Assembly (NCBI GenBank): GCA_036490515.1
Contig: DASXDU010000018.1
Coordinates: 1 to 64,000 of the forward strand
DNA from: Palsa-1150 sp036490515
GTDB lineage: Bacteria; Myxococcota_A; Polyangia; Polyangiales; Polyangiaceae
Direction: 5' to 3'
DNA length: 64,000 nt
Part shown: positions 28,975-36,993 of the stretch, in pieces
Position numbering within the stretch: position 1 is the first letter of the stretch
Layout: each line of letters begins with the position of its first letter
Translations under genes and position numbers: made by a program
Notes under the pieces: generated by a model
Database searches by the model: none
Told to the model about the DNA's origin: nothing
What the model saw: the letters and a program-made list of their open reading frames with translations, nothing else

Positions 28975-30042
28975 TCAGGAGGGCAACAAGACCTGGTTGC
29001 CCGTCTCGCGCACGTCGTAGCCGAGCGCAGACAGCTCGGCGCGCGCTCGTGCCGACGCCAGGGTGTCGAGGAGTCGGCGGACCTCCGGCGCGGAGAGCAT
29101 CTCCGTAGGAAGCGCGAGATCGAACCGCTCCTCGCCGAACGGCACGAAGTCGAGGCCGAAGGCGATCGCCACGTCGCGCACCGCGGGGCCCACGTCGGCG
29201 GCCTCGGCTGCGACGACGCGAGCCACGTTGCGGTGCCCGTCCACCGTCGCGCTATCCGCCGGCGCAGGCGTTCCTTCCGCCTTCAGGCGCCGCTCGAGCA
29301 CGCGGCGAGGGCTTGCCCCGATCTCGCGGTTGACGAGACGGATCCCGCGACGGGCGACGTCGGAGGCGCGCCGTATCCGCTTCGGGTTGCCTCGTGCGAC
29401 GACGAGGCCGACTTCCCAGTGCCCCAGCGTGACGAGCGTGACCTTCATGGCGGACGACGCGCCCTTCACCCGCTTCGTGTTGGCCTCTCGTCCCTTCTCG
29501 TCGGTCAGATGCAAGCCGGCGACGTGCGTCTTTCTCGCCAAAAGCGCATCGAACCCGACGTTGCTCCGGTTCGGGAGCCAGACGAAGCGTCCCGGCCCTC
29601 GCTCCGCGTTCAGGCGATCGCCGAGCACGCCAAGAGCCGGCGCGCAGCCCATGACGAGGACGTTCTCCCGCGCGACGGCGGGGGGGCGGAAGAGCTGGAT
29701 CGTTCGGCTGCCCGCGACCCGGACGCCGTCCGCGGCGACGTCGTGCTCACGGTCGCCCAGCGAGTGGACGACCCAGCGCCCGTGGCACATGGCGAGGACG
29801 CACCGCCCGCTCGGGGTCGGAGTGCCCTTCTCGGCGGAGATGGACCAGGAGCCTTCCGCGCCGAAGAGGGCCTCGACCGACACGCCGAGCGCGGACGCGA
29901 TGCGAACGGCCACGTCGACCGACGGCACTGAGCGGCCGGCCTCGATGGCGCCGAGAGTCTGACGTGAGACGCCAGCGAGCGCAGCCAGATCTTGCTGAGG
30001 CAGCTCGAGTTGCTCGCGTCGGGCGCGTACGCGCGATGCCAT
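28975..30042 (-). CDS. XRE-family regulator with PBP-like ligand domain
   Basis: A 355-residue transcription factor. Residues about 1-60 are an XRE helix-turn-helix (LPQQDLAALAGVSRQTLGAIEAGRSVPS). After a linker, residues about 145-350 resemble the PBP-like sensor domain (PF12727 type, seen in molybdate-linked regulators): VLVMGCAPALGVLGD, VGLVVARGNPKRI, NREIGASPRRVLERRL and GLDFVPFGEERFDLALP. The likely ligand is an oxyanion, metal complex or cofactor. It is probably co-transcribed with the lipoprotein and TonB receptor and divergent from the Rieske gene across 114 bp, where its operator would be expected. The domain call is good; the ligand is unknown. Confidence 0.85.
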   Translation of the reverse strand: MASRVRARREQLELPQQDLAALAGVSRQTLGAIEAGRSVPSVDVAVRIASALGVSVEALFGAEGSWSISAEKGTPTPSGRCVLAMCHGRWVVHSLGDREHDVAADGVRVAGSRTIQLFRPPAVARENVLVMGCAPALGVLGDRLNAERGPGRFVWLPNRSNVGFDALLARKTHVAGLHLTDEKGREANTKRVKGASSAMKVTLVTLGHWEVGLVVARGNPKRIRRASDVARRGIRLVNREIGASPRRVLERRLKAEGTPAPADSATVDGHRNVARVVAAEAADVGPAVRDVAIAFGLDFVPFGEERFDLALPTEMLSAPEVRRLLDTLASARARAELSALGYDVRETGNQVLLPS

Positions 30043-30156
30043 CGTGGAAAGAAAACGCTACGCAGGGAACGTAGCCTTGTCCACGACGTCCCGGGTACGT
30101 TCTCGCGTCTGGGCCTCCCCACGGACCGCAAGGGACGAAGAGCATTCGAGGCGCGG

Positions 30157-30426
30157 GTGCGACGCGCCTTGCGCGCGATCGACGATCCGGTCTGCGGGCA
30201 GTCGGGCGTCATCGTCGTGAACGACGGCGGCACCTTCGCGGCCCTGTCGTCGTCCTGCACGCACACCTGCTGCACCGTCGCGTGGACGGGCTCCGAGCTC
30301 CAGTGCCCGTGCCACGGAGCGACGTTCGACGTCCAGGGCCACTGCACGAACGGGCGCGCGACCCAGAACCTCCAGGTCCTCCCGACGTGCTCGGACGCGA
30401 CCGGGGTCTACGTCACGCTCGGCTGA
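30157..30426 (+). CDS. Small Rieske [2Fe-2S] protein
   Basis: The Rieske cluster motif is complete: CTHTCC, then 14 residues, then CPCHG, giving the two Cys and two His ligands. The GTG at 30157 has GAGG five bases upstream and gives an 89-residue protein. The frame is open back to 29992, but that part overlaps the divergent regulator and has no export signal. Rieske electron-transfer proteins in this group usually carry a Tat signal or membrane anchor, absent here, so the gene may be 5' truncated or encode a soluble ferredoxin-like Rieske. It lies 14 bp from the convergent haem-motif lipoprotein gene. Confidence 0.75.
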   Translation: MRRALRAIDDPVCGQSGVIVVNDGGTFAALSSSCTHTCCTVAWTGSELQCPCHGATFDVQGHCTNGRATQNLQVLPTCSDATGVYVTLG

Positions 30427-30440
30427 GCAGGCGCCGCGAA

Positions 30441-31688
30441 TCAGTTCGCGAGCGCGCCCTGCGCCACCCAGTCGTAGAGCACCTGGAACTGCTGGGCGTT
30501 CGTGTCGAAGTAGCAGGGCTGGTCGTTCCAGTTCCCGCCGTCGGCGCTCGTGTCGAGCGTCGTCGACGGCATGCGCCGGTCGCCGTACGTCGCGTTGTAG
30601 CGCTTGCCCTTGCTCCCGTACCAGAGGACGCCCTCGGTCGACGTGCCCGCGTTCTCGTCGGGGCGGGCGCGCTGGAGGAGGTCCGATGCGGCGGGCGCTC
30701 CCGGCTCGACGAGGAACTGCGCCTGCGTGATCGCCTGGATGCAGGCCTCCAGCGGCGCCCCGCCGTCCGGGTTGGCGACCTGGCAGTCTCCCGTCTGCTC
30801 GTTCAACGCGAAGTTGCCGTTCACGAGGTCGTCGGCGGTGCCGGTGACGAGGTAGTAGTTGGCGTTGAAACCGGGGCCGACCCCCGCGCCCGCATCCGAC
30901 GTCGGCCCCTTCCCCGTGTGGCAGGTCACGCAGGCCACGTGCAGGATCGGCAAGACGTCCCGCTGAAACGACACGCGCGAGTGCGTCCCGGCAACGCCCT
31001 CACCCGCCGGGATCGTGCCCGCGGTCCCGTCGGGGTTCACGACCGCCGCGCCTGCGTACCGCTCGTCCTCGATTCCGGCGACCACGAGGATGGCGGTCGT
31101 CGGCGCGGCGGCGAACGTCACGGTTACGGTCCCCGTGAACGTCGGGACGAAGGATCCTTCCTCGAGCTGCCCGCGCGTGCACGAGCAGGTCATCGTGCCG
31201 TTCGCGTTGCCGTCGTCGGCGGGCGCGAGACCCGACGGGGTCCCGCTGATGGCCGCAGGGAGCATGAGCCGGGGTGACTTGCGCGGCTGCGTCGAGGTGA
31301 AGCCCGTGAGCGGCGTCTGCGTGCCCTGGCCGTCGAGCGTGTAGAGCCAGAGATCCGTGACCACGGGCGTCGTTCCGTCTGCCGCCGCGATGGTGAGCGT
31401 GGTGGCCGGGATCGCACCCGCATCCCCGCCACCGTCGCCCCCACCCGCGCCGCCGTCGGCAGGAGGCGCCGCCGTGCCGAGGGTCAACGTGAGAGTGAGC
31501 GCCTTCTCGGTGATCGTTCCCGCGTCGTAGCCCTCGGCCTCCACCGGCGCCGCGTCCGTCGAGCCCCCCGGCGACCCCGCGCTTGCCTTCGAGTTGCCGC
31601 AGCCGGTGGCCGCGAGGACCCCCGACAGGGCGGCGCCCACGGAGAGTGCGAGGACGACAGGAACGAGGCGGACCGGTCGGAGCGTCAT
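30441..31688 (-). CDS. Lipoprotein with one c-type haem motif
   Basis: A 415-residue exported protein (ATG 31688). The signal peptide ends in VLAATGC, a lipobox. Residues about 60-230 are a Thr/Gly-rich beta region without a known fold. The C-terminal part contains FQRDVLPILHVACVTCHTG, a CxxCH haem c site of the kind seen in cytochrome-like or DUF1587-type domains, with a possible distal Met in RRMPST. One haem is expected. A Fur-box-like palindrome lies 11 bases upstream. The electron partner may be the convergent Rieske protein. Confidence 0.82.
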   Translation of the reverse strand: MTLRPVRLVPVVLALSVGAALSGVLAATGCGNSKASAGSPGGSTDAAPVEAEGYDAGTITEKALTLTLTLGTAAPPADGGAGGGDGGGDAGAIPATTLTIAAADGTTPVVTDLWLYTLDGQGTQTPLTGFTSTQPRKSPRLMLPAAISGTPSGLAPADDGNANGTMTCSCTRGQLEEGSFVPTFTGTVTVTFAAAPTTAILVVAGIEDERYAGAAVVNPDGTAGTIPAGEGVAGTHSRVSFQRDVLPILHVACVTCHTGKGPTSDAGAGVGPGFNANYYLVTGTADDLVNGNFALNEQTGDCQVANPDGGAPLEACIQAITQAQFLVEPGAPAASDLLQRARPDENAGTSTEGVLWYGSKGKRYNATYGDRRMPSTTLDTSADGGNWNDQPCYFDTNAQQFQVLYDWVAQGALAN

Positions 31689-31698
31689 GGGGTGAACT

Positions 31699-31713
31699 TG
31701 AATATGATTTTCA
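31699..31713. promoter_or_regulatory. Fur-box-like palindrome upstream of the haem-motif lipoprotein
   Basis: TGAATATGATTTTCA has the 7-1-7 layout of a Fur box (TGATAAT-N-ATTATCA), matching 11 of 14 positions, with half-sites that agree with each other at six of seven. It is a short AT-rich island in GC-rich DNA, beginning 11 bases upstream of the ATG at 31688. No experimentally defined site is available for comparison. Confidence 0.5.
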
Positions 31714-31739
31714 GCTTCGCGTCAAGAGGATGCATCGAG

Positions 31740-32830
31740 AGCGATGGGACGTGCGCTCTTCCCATGGCGGACCGTCCCTCTTCGTCGTCTCCGGACATCC
31801 TCGCGAGTGCGACGCGCGACCGCGTGGCAGCAAGGCGGGTTTCTCTCTGAGCAACACGTCATCGCGGCGCAGCAAGGCGCGCTCCTTCGTCGGCGACGCG
31901 CTCCCCCTCGTATGGGAAGCGCTCCTCTTCGTGAGCAACCCGGGCCGCTCCGCGTGTGCAGCGCTTCGTGTCCTCGGCGAGGCTCTCCTGCACCGGAGCG
32001 GAACGCGTCCTCGTCAGAGCAACACGCTCCGGAGCCGGAGCGAAGCGGCCTTCTCTCTCTGCAACACGCTCTTCGCCGTCAGCGAATCGGGTTGCTCCGT
32101 GAACGGGGCGGCTCACTGACGAAGAAGTTCGCGTTGCTCACGCCCGATGACGTGTTGCTCACGGAGGCGTGCAGGGCGCTCACGGAGAAGTGCGGGGTGC
32201 TCACGAAGAAGTGCGAGGTGCTCACCATGAGGTGCTGGTTGCTCACGAAGAAGCGCGTTCCGGTCATGCAGCGGGGGGCGATCCACTCACGCAGGGGCGC
32301 GCTCTTCTCACGGGGCAACGCGGTCCGCTCCGCGCCAGGTTCGCTTCGCTCACGCGAGGGTCGCCTCCTCTCCGGGAGAAGTCCGCTCTTCTCCGGGCAC
32401 GGTCCGGTCGTGTCTACCGGCGATCGCGGTCACTTCGTGCGTGGAGCGCGGTCCTCGACGCAGGGTGGACGTCCCTCTCCATGAAAGGAGCACAACTTCG
32501 GCACATGACCGCGCTCCTTCCGGCGAGGAGCGTGGTTTTCCCGAAGAGGACCGCGCTTCTTGCGAACACGCGGAGGGTTCTTCGCGACATGACCGCGTTC
32601 CTCCGCTGCGAGACGACAGGCCTTCGCCCGAGGAGCCCGTCCCTTGCGACGAAGAGTGCGCTGTTCGCCGTGCATGACCACCCTCATGGGGCACAACGAG
32701 GTGGCTCGCGCAGGCGACGGACCCCCTCGTCGCGACCGACCTCGTACCGAGTGGCCGGCAACGACCCCCGGCCGGGAACGGCGCGCCGTCGTGGCCAACC
32801 AGGTGACTCGTGAGTGGCGACGAGCCACGC
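31740..32830. repeat. Degenerate 21-bp tandem array (about 50 units)
   Basis: A 1.1-kb stretch without a convincing gene in which CTC/CTT recurs every 21 bases. The best units (32118-32270) carry the core CTCACGAAGAAGTGCG. An earlier subfamily has CTCTCTGAGCAACACG and a later one CTTCGGCACATGACCG. Most steps are exactly 21 bases, with occasional slips of one or two. Because 21 is a multiple of three, frames on both strands stay open and yield heptapeptide repeats (for example xLLTKKx), so the many overlapping open frames are not evidence for genes. It separates the haem-motif lipoprotein promoter from the 3' end of the lipin-like gene. Confidence 0.85.
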
Positions 32831-32879
32831 GTCGTCAGGCGGTGCTCGGATGCCCTCTGCGAAAAGGGCGCCCACCGCA

Positions 32880-33914
32880 TCATTGATCCGGTTGCACATC
32901 CACGAAGTCGGCCACGTGCGACGTGTAGTCGTCACCCGCGATGGCGACGGTGCCCATCTGGCCGCCCTCGGGGCCGATGATGAAGATGCGGTCGTTCGGG
33001 ATCCCGACGGACTGGTAGGCCTCGATGTCCGTGACCGCGTTGCCGTACGCCGCGACCACGGACCAGCCGAAGTTCGTGACCATCCGCGCGAGCCACGTCG
33101 CCTTGTACGCCTCGGTGGCCGCGTCTGCGCTGAGCAGCGTCGCGGAGGTGATGACCGGCCCCGCGGGGAACGCGAGCTGCTCGAGCCACTGGCGGGTCTC
33201 CGCGAGGTAGAGGTGCGGGCGCGCCGTGAGGTAGACGACGTCGTAGCCCTTCGACGCCCACGCCTGGAGCATGCCGTTGGCGTCCGTCATCATCTGCGGC
33301 ACGTACGTGGGATCGCCGATCTCCTGGAGGAGCTGCCCGTCGTCCGTCGTCAACGTGCCGTCGATGTCCGCGACGACGACCTGCGTACCGGACGCGAGCA
33401 GATCGTCGAAGTGCTTCGCGCAGGTGCCGTCCGCCTCGAGGACGGCGTAGACCGGCGTGCCCGGCGGGGGCGCGAGCGTCGCCGCGACGTCGTAGTACCC
33501 GTCGTCATCGGTGGTGGTGCGGCCGAGCGCGTCCCAGGTCGTCCCGTCGTAGTACCAGAGGCTCACGTACTCGCCGGGGAGAGGCTGCGCGGTCAGCCCG
33601 TCGCTCGGCGGTGTGCGTGCCTTGCGGCCGTGGTAGCTCGCGATGCCGTCCCCGGGCGACGCGTCGAGGTCGAGATACACGTTGGCGCTCGTGCCGCCTG
33701 GATTGCCCAGCGCGTCCGACGACTCGTCCTTGTCGCGCGTGTCGTCCTCGACCAGACTCGCGTTGTCCGCGCTCTGGAAGCCGGTGGACTGGAGCCGGAA
33801 CGGCAGGAGCCCCGGCGACGGACAGTCGAGCGACGTCGCGTTCGAGAGGGCCGGACCGCCCGACGAGCTACTGCATGCCGCGAGGACGACGACCGCCAAG
33901 TACCGTGCGCGCAT
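32880..33914 (-). CDS. Lipoprotein with lipin/LNS2-type HAD phosphatase domain
   Basis: A 344-residue protein. ATG 33914 gives MRARYLAVVVLAAC, a short lipoprotein signal with Cys14. The C-terminal half is a HAD-superfamily LNS2 domain: catalytic D183-I-D185-G-T (VVVADIDGTLTTDD), VVYLTARPHLY and a downstream acidic loop (AYGNAVTDIEAY, GIPNDRIFIIGPEGG). In eukaryotic lipins this domain dephosphorylates phosphatidate. Here it sits behind a beta-rich region (about 75-165; VYLDLDASPG, GEYVSLWYYDG, DDGYYDVAATL). A lipid-anchored phosphatase acting on exported lipids is a reasonable inference. The catalytic Asp pair is intact. Confidence 0.82.
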   Translation of the reverse strand: MRARYLAVVVLAACSSSSGGPALSNATSLDCPSPGLLPFRLQSTGFQSADNASLVEDDTRDKDESSDALGNPGGTSANVYLDLDASPGDGIASYHGRKARTPPSDGLTAQPLPGEYVSLWYYDGTTWDALGRTTTDDDGYYDVAATLAPPPGTPVYAVLEADGTCAKHFDDLLASGTQVVVADIDGTLTTDDGQLLQEIGDPTYVPQMMTDANGMLQAWASKGYDVVYLTARPHLYLAETRQWLEQLAFPAGPVITSATLLSADAATEAYKATWLARMVTNFGWSVVAAYGNAVTDIEAYQSVGIPNDRIFIIGPEGGQMGTVAIAGDDYTSHVADFVDVQPDQ

Positions 33915-34575
33915 CCGTTGCGGAACCGTAACACGAGAGGTGGCCGGGAACGGCGACTCGTGATCCGATTCTTCCACGTCGTCGCGATCAATCCGTCACT
34001 CCGTATCGGCGAGCGCGTCGCGCATGAAAATGAGTAAGACTCTCTACCGCATGCAGAGCCGCCGATCGGCCATTGTGTTGGCGTAGGCGCAGTTGACACA
34101 TCGCCCCCCAAGGATAGATCGAACGCCAGATCCAGGTGCGGGGGCGCGCTGGACCGCGAGGGACGTGGGCAATGGCTGCACGACACGCGTGCGGTACGAC
34201 TCCACCGTCACCTCCGTACGCGACGACGGGCGAGCAATCCCGCCGCGGCTGGCGTCCTCGGGCGCTCTCCACTTGGACGCCTCCAGCAAGCACGCCGATC
34301 TTGCCGGCGCGCTAACGACGATCGGGTACTGCAGCCATCCCATGTTGAGCGCGAGAAGTGCACGTGGTCGCTGGCGGCGGGGCTCGATCCACCTGGACAC
34401 GGGCGGCCAGAGGCCCATACTCAGCCGAAATGCCAATATGGCTGACACCAGCCGATGCTGGCTGCGAAGGACGTCTGCTCATACGGTGGCTCGCGACGGC
34501 GTTCGTCGTGGGGTTCGGCGTGACGCTGGCCACGAGCGGCGGCATCGCATGGGAACGTGTCACGGGGGGGCTCCG
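33915..34575. other. Intergenic region, no convincing gene
   Basis: The region between the lipin-like gene start and the small membrane protein is less GC-rich near 33960-34060, where a promoter for the lipin-like gene could lie. Open frames on both strands have no recognisable product. The most gene-like is a plus-strand frame from ATG 34430 with one hydrophobic segment (LATAFVVGFGVTLATSGG) that runs into the next gene's start; it could be a small membrane protein, but support is weak. Confidence 0.4.
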
Positions 34576-35103
34576 ATGTCGACCTTCGCCGCCAACTTCG
34601 CTGAGACGCTGGTTGCCATGATGGCGCTCGTCGCCACCATGGGCCCTGTGCGCATCGCGTTCGCGGAAGGTGCGAGCGGGGAGCGCATCGAGCGCGCGCG
34701 TCGGATCAGAAAGACCGCAGTGCTCGCGCTGCAAGCAGCGGGCGCGGTCGCGGGCATCGGGGCAGTCCACTGGGCGCTTCGATCGCTGGTCGTCGCTTCT
34801 GCGCCCTGGCTCTGCGAACAACCGGCGCAGCTCGTGAATGATGCGGTCGCGGCTGCATCGTTGCTGGTTGTCGTGTGGGCCTGCGCGAGGAATCTGGATC
34901 CGTTCCTGCTCGGGGTCGCGCTCGCGGCTCTCATGTTTTATGGAGCGACCGCCCCCGCATGGCACATGGACCGGACGCCAACGGCTCCGCTCGTCACGGT
35001 GCAGAGTCTTGTCGTCATCCACTGGGCGTCGATGGCGCTGGCGCTGGGAGTGTTCCGCTCGACGCTCGTGGGCGGCGCATCTACTGGGAACCGAACGAGG
35101 TAA
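34576..35103 (+). CDS. Small integral membrane protein of unknown function
   Basis: A 175-residue protein with four to five hydrophobic segments (about 8-25, 50-70, 85-110, 115-130 and 145-165). ATG 34576 follows a G-rich stretch that can serve as ribosome-binding site. The opening MSTFAANFAETLVAMMALVATMGP is faintly reminiscent of MarC-type membrane proteins, but the length and later helices do not allow a family call. It converges on the DUF4010 gene with two bases between the stops. Confidence 0.55.
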   Translation: MSTFAANFAETLVAMMALVATMGPVRIAFAEGASGERIERARRIRKTAVLALQAAGAVAGIGAVHWALRSLVVASAPWLCEQPAQLVNDAVAAASLLVVVWACARNLDPFLLGVALAALMFYGATAPAWHMDRTPTAPLVTVQSLVVIHWASMALALGVFRSTLVGGASTGNRTR

Positions 35104-35105
35104 CG

Positions 35106-36380
35106 TCATCGGCGCGCCAACATCGCGACCGCGACGACTCCGGCGGCGCCGGCGACGAGAATGCCCAACGTGGCGGTCCCGACGCGGCGTGTGAGCACAG
35201 GGGAACCAGAGAGCCGGGCAACCAGAAGCAAGTTGACCCCGGCGCTGGCGATGGACGCCAGCACCGCGCCGGTGCCGGCGGCGGCTGGTGTCACCTTGTC
35301 CTGCGCGGCGAGCATCGCCGCCGCGGCTACCGAGGATGCGCTGGACACGAGGCCACCCAAGAAACTCACGACGTAGAACCCGAGGCGACCGAAGGCAGCC
35401 TGCGCACCCGAGCCCAGCACCTGGAGGGCCAGGAAGATCGCGCCGAACTTCAGCGCGGATCGCAAGGAGAACGGCGACCGGAGGGCGAGGGGCTTTTCCT
35501 CACTCCCGGACGCCGGCTGGCGGCGCCGCGAGAGACCGAGCGCCATGCTAGCCCCAAGCATGAGGGCCAGCGGTCCCGCGGCTACCAGTAGCGCGTTCGG
35601 CTTGAATATCCCCAGGATCACCGCGTTGCGAACCGCCATGGCGGCGACCGAGAGCACGACGCCTCGGTATGCCACATCCGCGAGCACGCCCCCCGTATCC
35701 CGGGTGCGCACCGAGAGCTCGGTGACAGTGACCGTACTATTGACCAGACCGCCGAGGAATCCCGTCAGCTCGATTCCTCTGGTCCCGAACAGCTTCCAGA
35801 GCACGTAGTTCACGAAGCCGATGGCCGCGATGAGGAGCACCGTGATCCACGCTGCGCGAGGCGCGATGAGACCCCAAGGGTCGAGAGGATGCGTCGGGAG
35901 CACCGGGTAGACCGCGAACGCGAGGATGCCCAGGAGGATGGCCGACCGGATCTCCTCCGCCGTGAGCCGATGACCGAACTCCGCAAGCCGCTCCTTCCAG
36001 GAGAGCAATCCCGCGGTGACTACAGCGACGGCAACCGGCGTGATCGTGTGACCGAGTCCCGCCAGTACGCCGGTGAAACTAGTGACGAGGAGGGCCGCCG
36101 ACGTGGTTAGCTCGGTTCCTTGATTCGCCCGCACGGACTGCACATTGAGAAAAACGACGAGGACGCCCACCAGCACGAAGCTGGCGATGGCATACGGCGA
36201 GCCGAGCATTGCGCCCATGCCGCCGAGCAGCGACACCAGCCCGAACGTTCGAAGTCCGGCCTCCTTACCGCGCCACTCTCGTTCGAGGCCGACGAAGAGG
36301 CCGACGAGCAGGGCGAGCAGCAGACGCGCCAGGAAGGCGAAGGGGACCCACGTGATGGTCGGCGCTAGTTCGCTAGGCAT
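35106..36380 (-). CDS. MgtC/SapB family membrane protein with DUF4010
   Basis: A 424-residue inner-membrane protein with about 11-12 predicted helices. The N-terminus has the MgtC signature LLLALLVGLFVGLEREWRGKEAGLRTFGLVSLLGGMG split over the first two helices. The C-terminal half is DUF4010 (VSFLGGLVSSASSVAAAAMLAAQ, AGVNLLLVARLSG). Such proteins are linked to magnesium limitation or ion homeostasis, but transport has not been shown for the DUF4010 type. The universal stress protein gene ends six bases upstream, so the two form an operon. Confidence 0.87.
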   Translation of the reverse strand: MPSELAPTITWVPFAFLARLLLALLVGLFVGLEREWRGKEAGLRTFGLVSLLGGMGAMLGSPYAIASFVLVGVLVVFLNVQSVRANQGTELTTSAALLVTSFTGVLAGLGHTITPVAVAVVTAGLLSWKERLAEFGHRLTAEEIRSAILLGILAFAVYPVLPTHPLDPWGLIAPRAAWITVLLIAAIGFVNYVLWKLFGTRGIELTGFLGGLVNSTVTVTELSVRTRDTGGVLADVAYRGVVLSVAAMAVRNAVILGIFKPNALLVAAGPLALMLGASMALGLSRRRQPASGSEEKPLALRSPFSLRSALKFGAIFLALQVLGSGAQAAFGRLGFYVVSFLGGLVSSASSVAAAAMLAAQDKVTPAAAGTGAVLASIASAGVNLLLVARLSGSPVLTRRVGTATLGILVAGAAGVVAVAMLARR

Positions 36381-36386
36381 TGGGCT

Positions 36387-36833
36387 TCACTCGTGCGGCA
36401 GATGCACGGCGAGAACCGGACAGGGAGCGTTCCGGAGGACCTGGTAGGCGACGCTGCCCATGAGGACCGACGCCCTCTTGCGTCCGTGCATGCCTATCAC
36501 CACGAGCCCGCATCCGAGCCGCGAGGCCTCCACGATCGCGATACTTGGGGATGGTGCGCGCTCAAGGACCATCTCGACGCGATCGAGAGCGTTGGTCTGG
36601 AGGTCCCCTTTCGCTCGGGCCAGCAACGCTCGCCCGAGCGACGCCTCTTCTGCTGCGTCCTCGGTCACGCTCGCGCCAGGCACGATGCCGACCATGGAAT
36701 TCGGCGGCCAGTAGACATGAAAGAGCCGGATGGTGGCGCCAAGCCCCCGCGCGATGGCCGCCGCGTATTCGAGCACGTGCTCACTTCCTGGGTGGCGGTC
36801 CAGCGGCACCAGAATGCGCTCTACGGTCTTCAC
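36387..36833 (-). CDS. Universal stress protein (UspA family)
   Basis: A 148-residue single-domain Usp. The GTG at 36833 begins VKTVERILVPLDRHPGSEHVL, the first strand and loop of the fold; the longer open frame upstream crosses a promoter region and is not convincing. The ATP-binding motif is intact: VVIGMHGRKRASVLMGSVAYQVL (G-x2-G-x9-GS), followed by CPVLAV. ATP-binding Usps often gate or modulate neighbouring transporters, which fits its operon with the DUF4010 protein. No sigma-54 element faces this gene. Confidence 0.9.
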   Translation of the reverse strand: MKTVERILVPLDRHPGSEHVLEYAAAIARGLGATIRLFHVYWPPNSMVGIVPGASVTEDAAEEASLGRALLARAKGDLQTNALDRVEMVLERAPSPSIAIVEASRLGCGLVVIGMHGRKRASVLMGSVAYQVLRNAPCPVLAVHLPHE

Positions 36834-36884
36834 CAAACGAACATGCGCCGTGTCGAGAGACGATGCCAGCCTCCGTCTGTCTTG

Positions 36885-36919
36885 GGGAAATTCTCCCGAT
36901 CGCGACGGGAGATTCTCCC
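36885..36919. promoter_or_regulatory. Paired activator dyads, site A
   Basis: GGGAAATTCTCCC (36885-36897) and GGGAGATTCTCCC (36907-36919) are centred 22 bp apart; the second is a perfect 6-1-6 palindrome. The pair midpoint is 89 bp upstream of the start predicted from the sigma-54 element at 36965. The same layout occurs at sites B and C, so this is probably an upstream activating sequence for the NtrC-type regulator encoded at 45922-47331. Confidence 0.7.
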
Positions 36920-36964
36920 GGTCCGAGGCGTTCGAGCGCTCTTCGAGAGCAGGTACGAAACCGA

Positions 36965-36980
36965 TGGACCGCGCGTTGCA
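36965..36980 (+). promoter_or_regulatory. Sigma-54 promoter for the M23 peptidase
   Basis: TGGACCGCGCGTTGCA matches the -24/-12 consensus TGGCACG-N4-TTGCA at all but two positions, with the invariant GG and GC correctly spaced. The predicted start is about 36991, only three bases before the ATG at 36994. Confidence 0.65.
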
Positions 36981-36993
36981 CGGGGCCAGGACA

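Noticed and set aside
31744..32484. 246-codon open frame within the 21-bp array as a protein gene
   Set aside because: A period divisible by three keeps all frames open; comparable frames exist on both strands, and no signal, domain or clear ribosome-binding site singles one out.
34024..34045. Fur-like TGAAAATGAG segment in the gap before the membrane protein
   Set aside because: Only one half matches; the second half has no symmetry with it.
34576..35103. MarC family assignment
   Set aside because: Similarity is limited to the first helix, and length and later helices do not match the family.
36812..36850. Sigma-54 promoter from site A toward the universal stress protein gene
   Set aside because: No GG-N10-GC element with reasonable consensus occurs at the expected distance; the best candidates lack the -12 GC.
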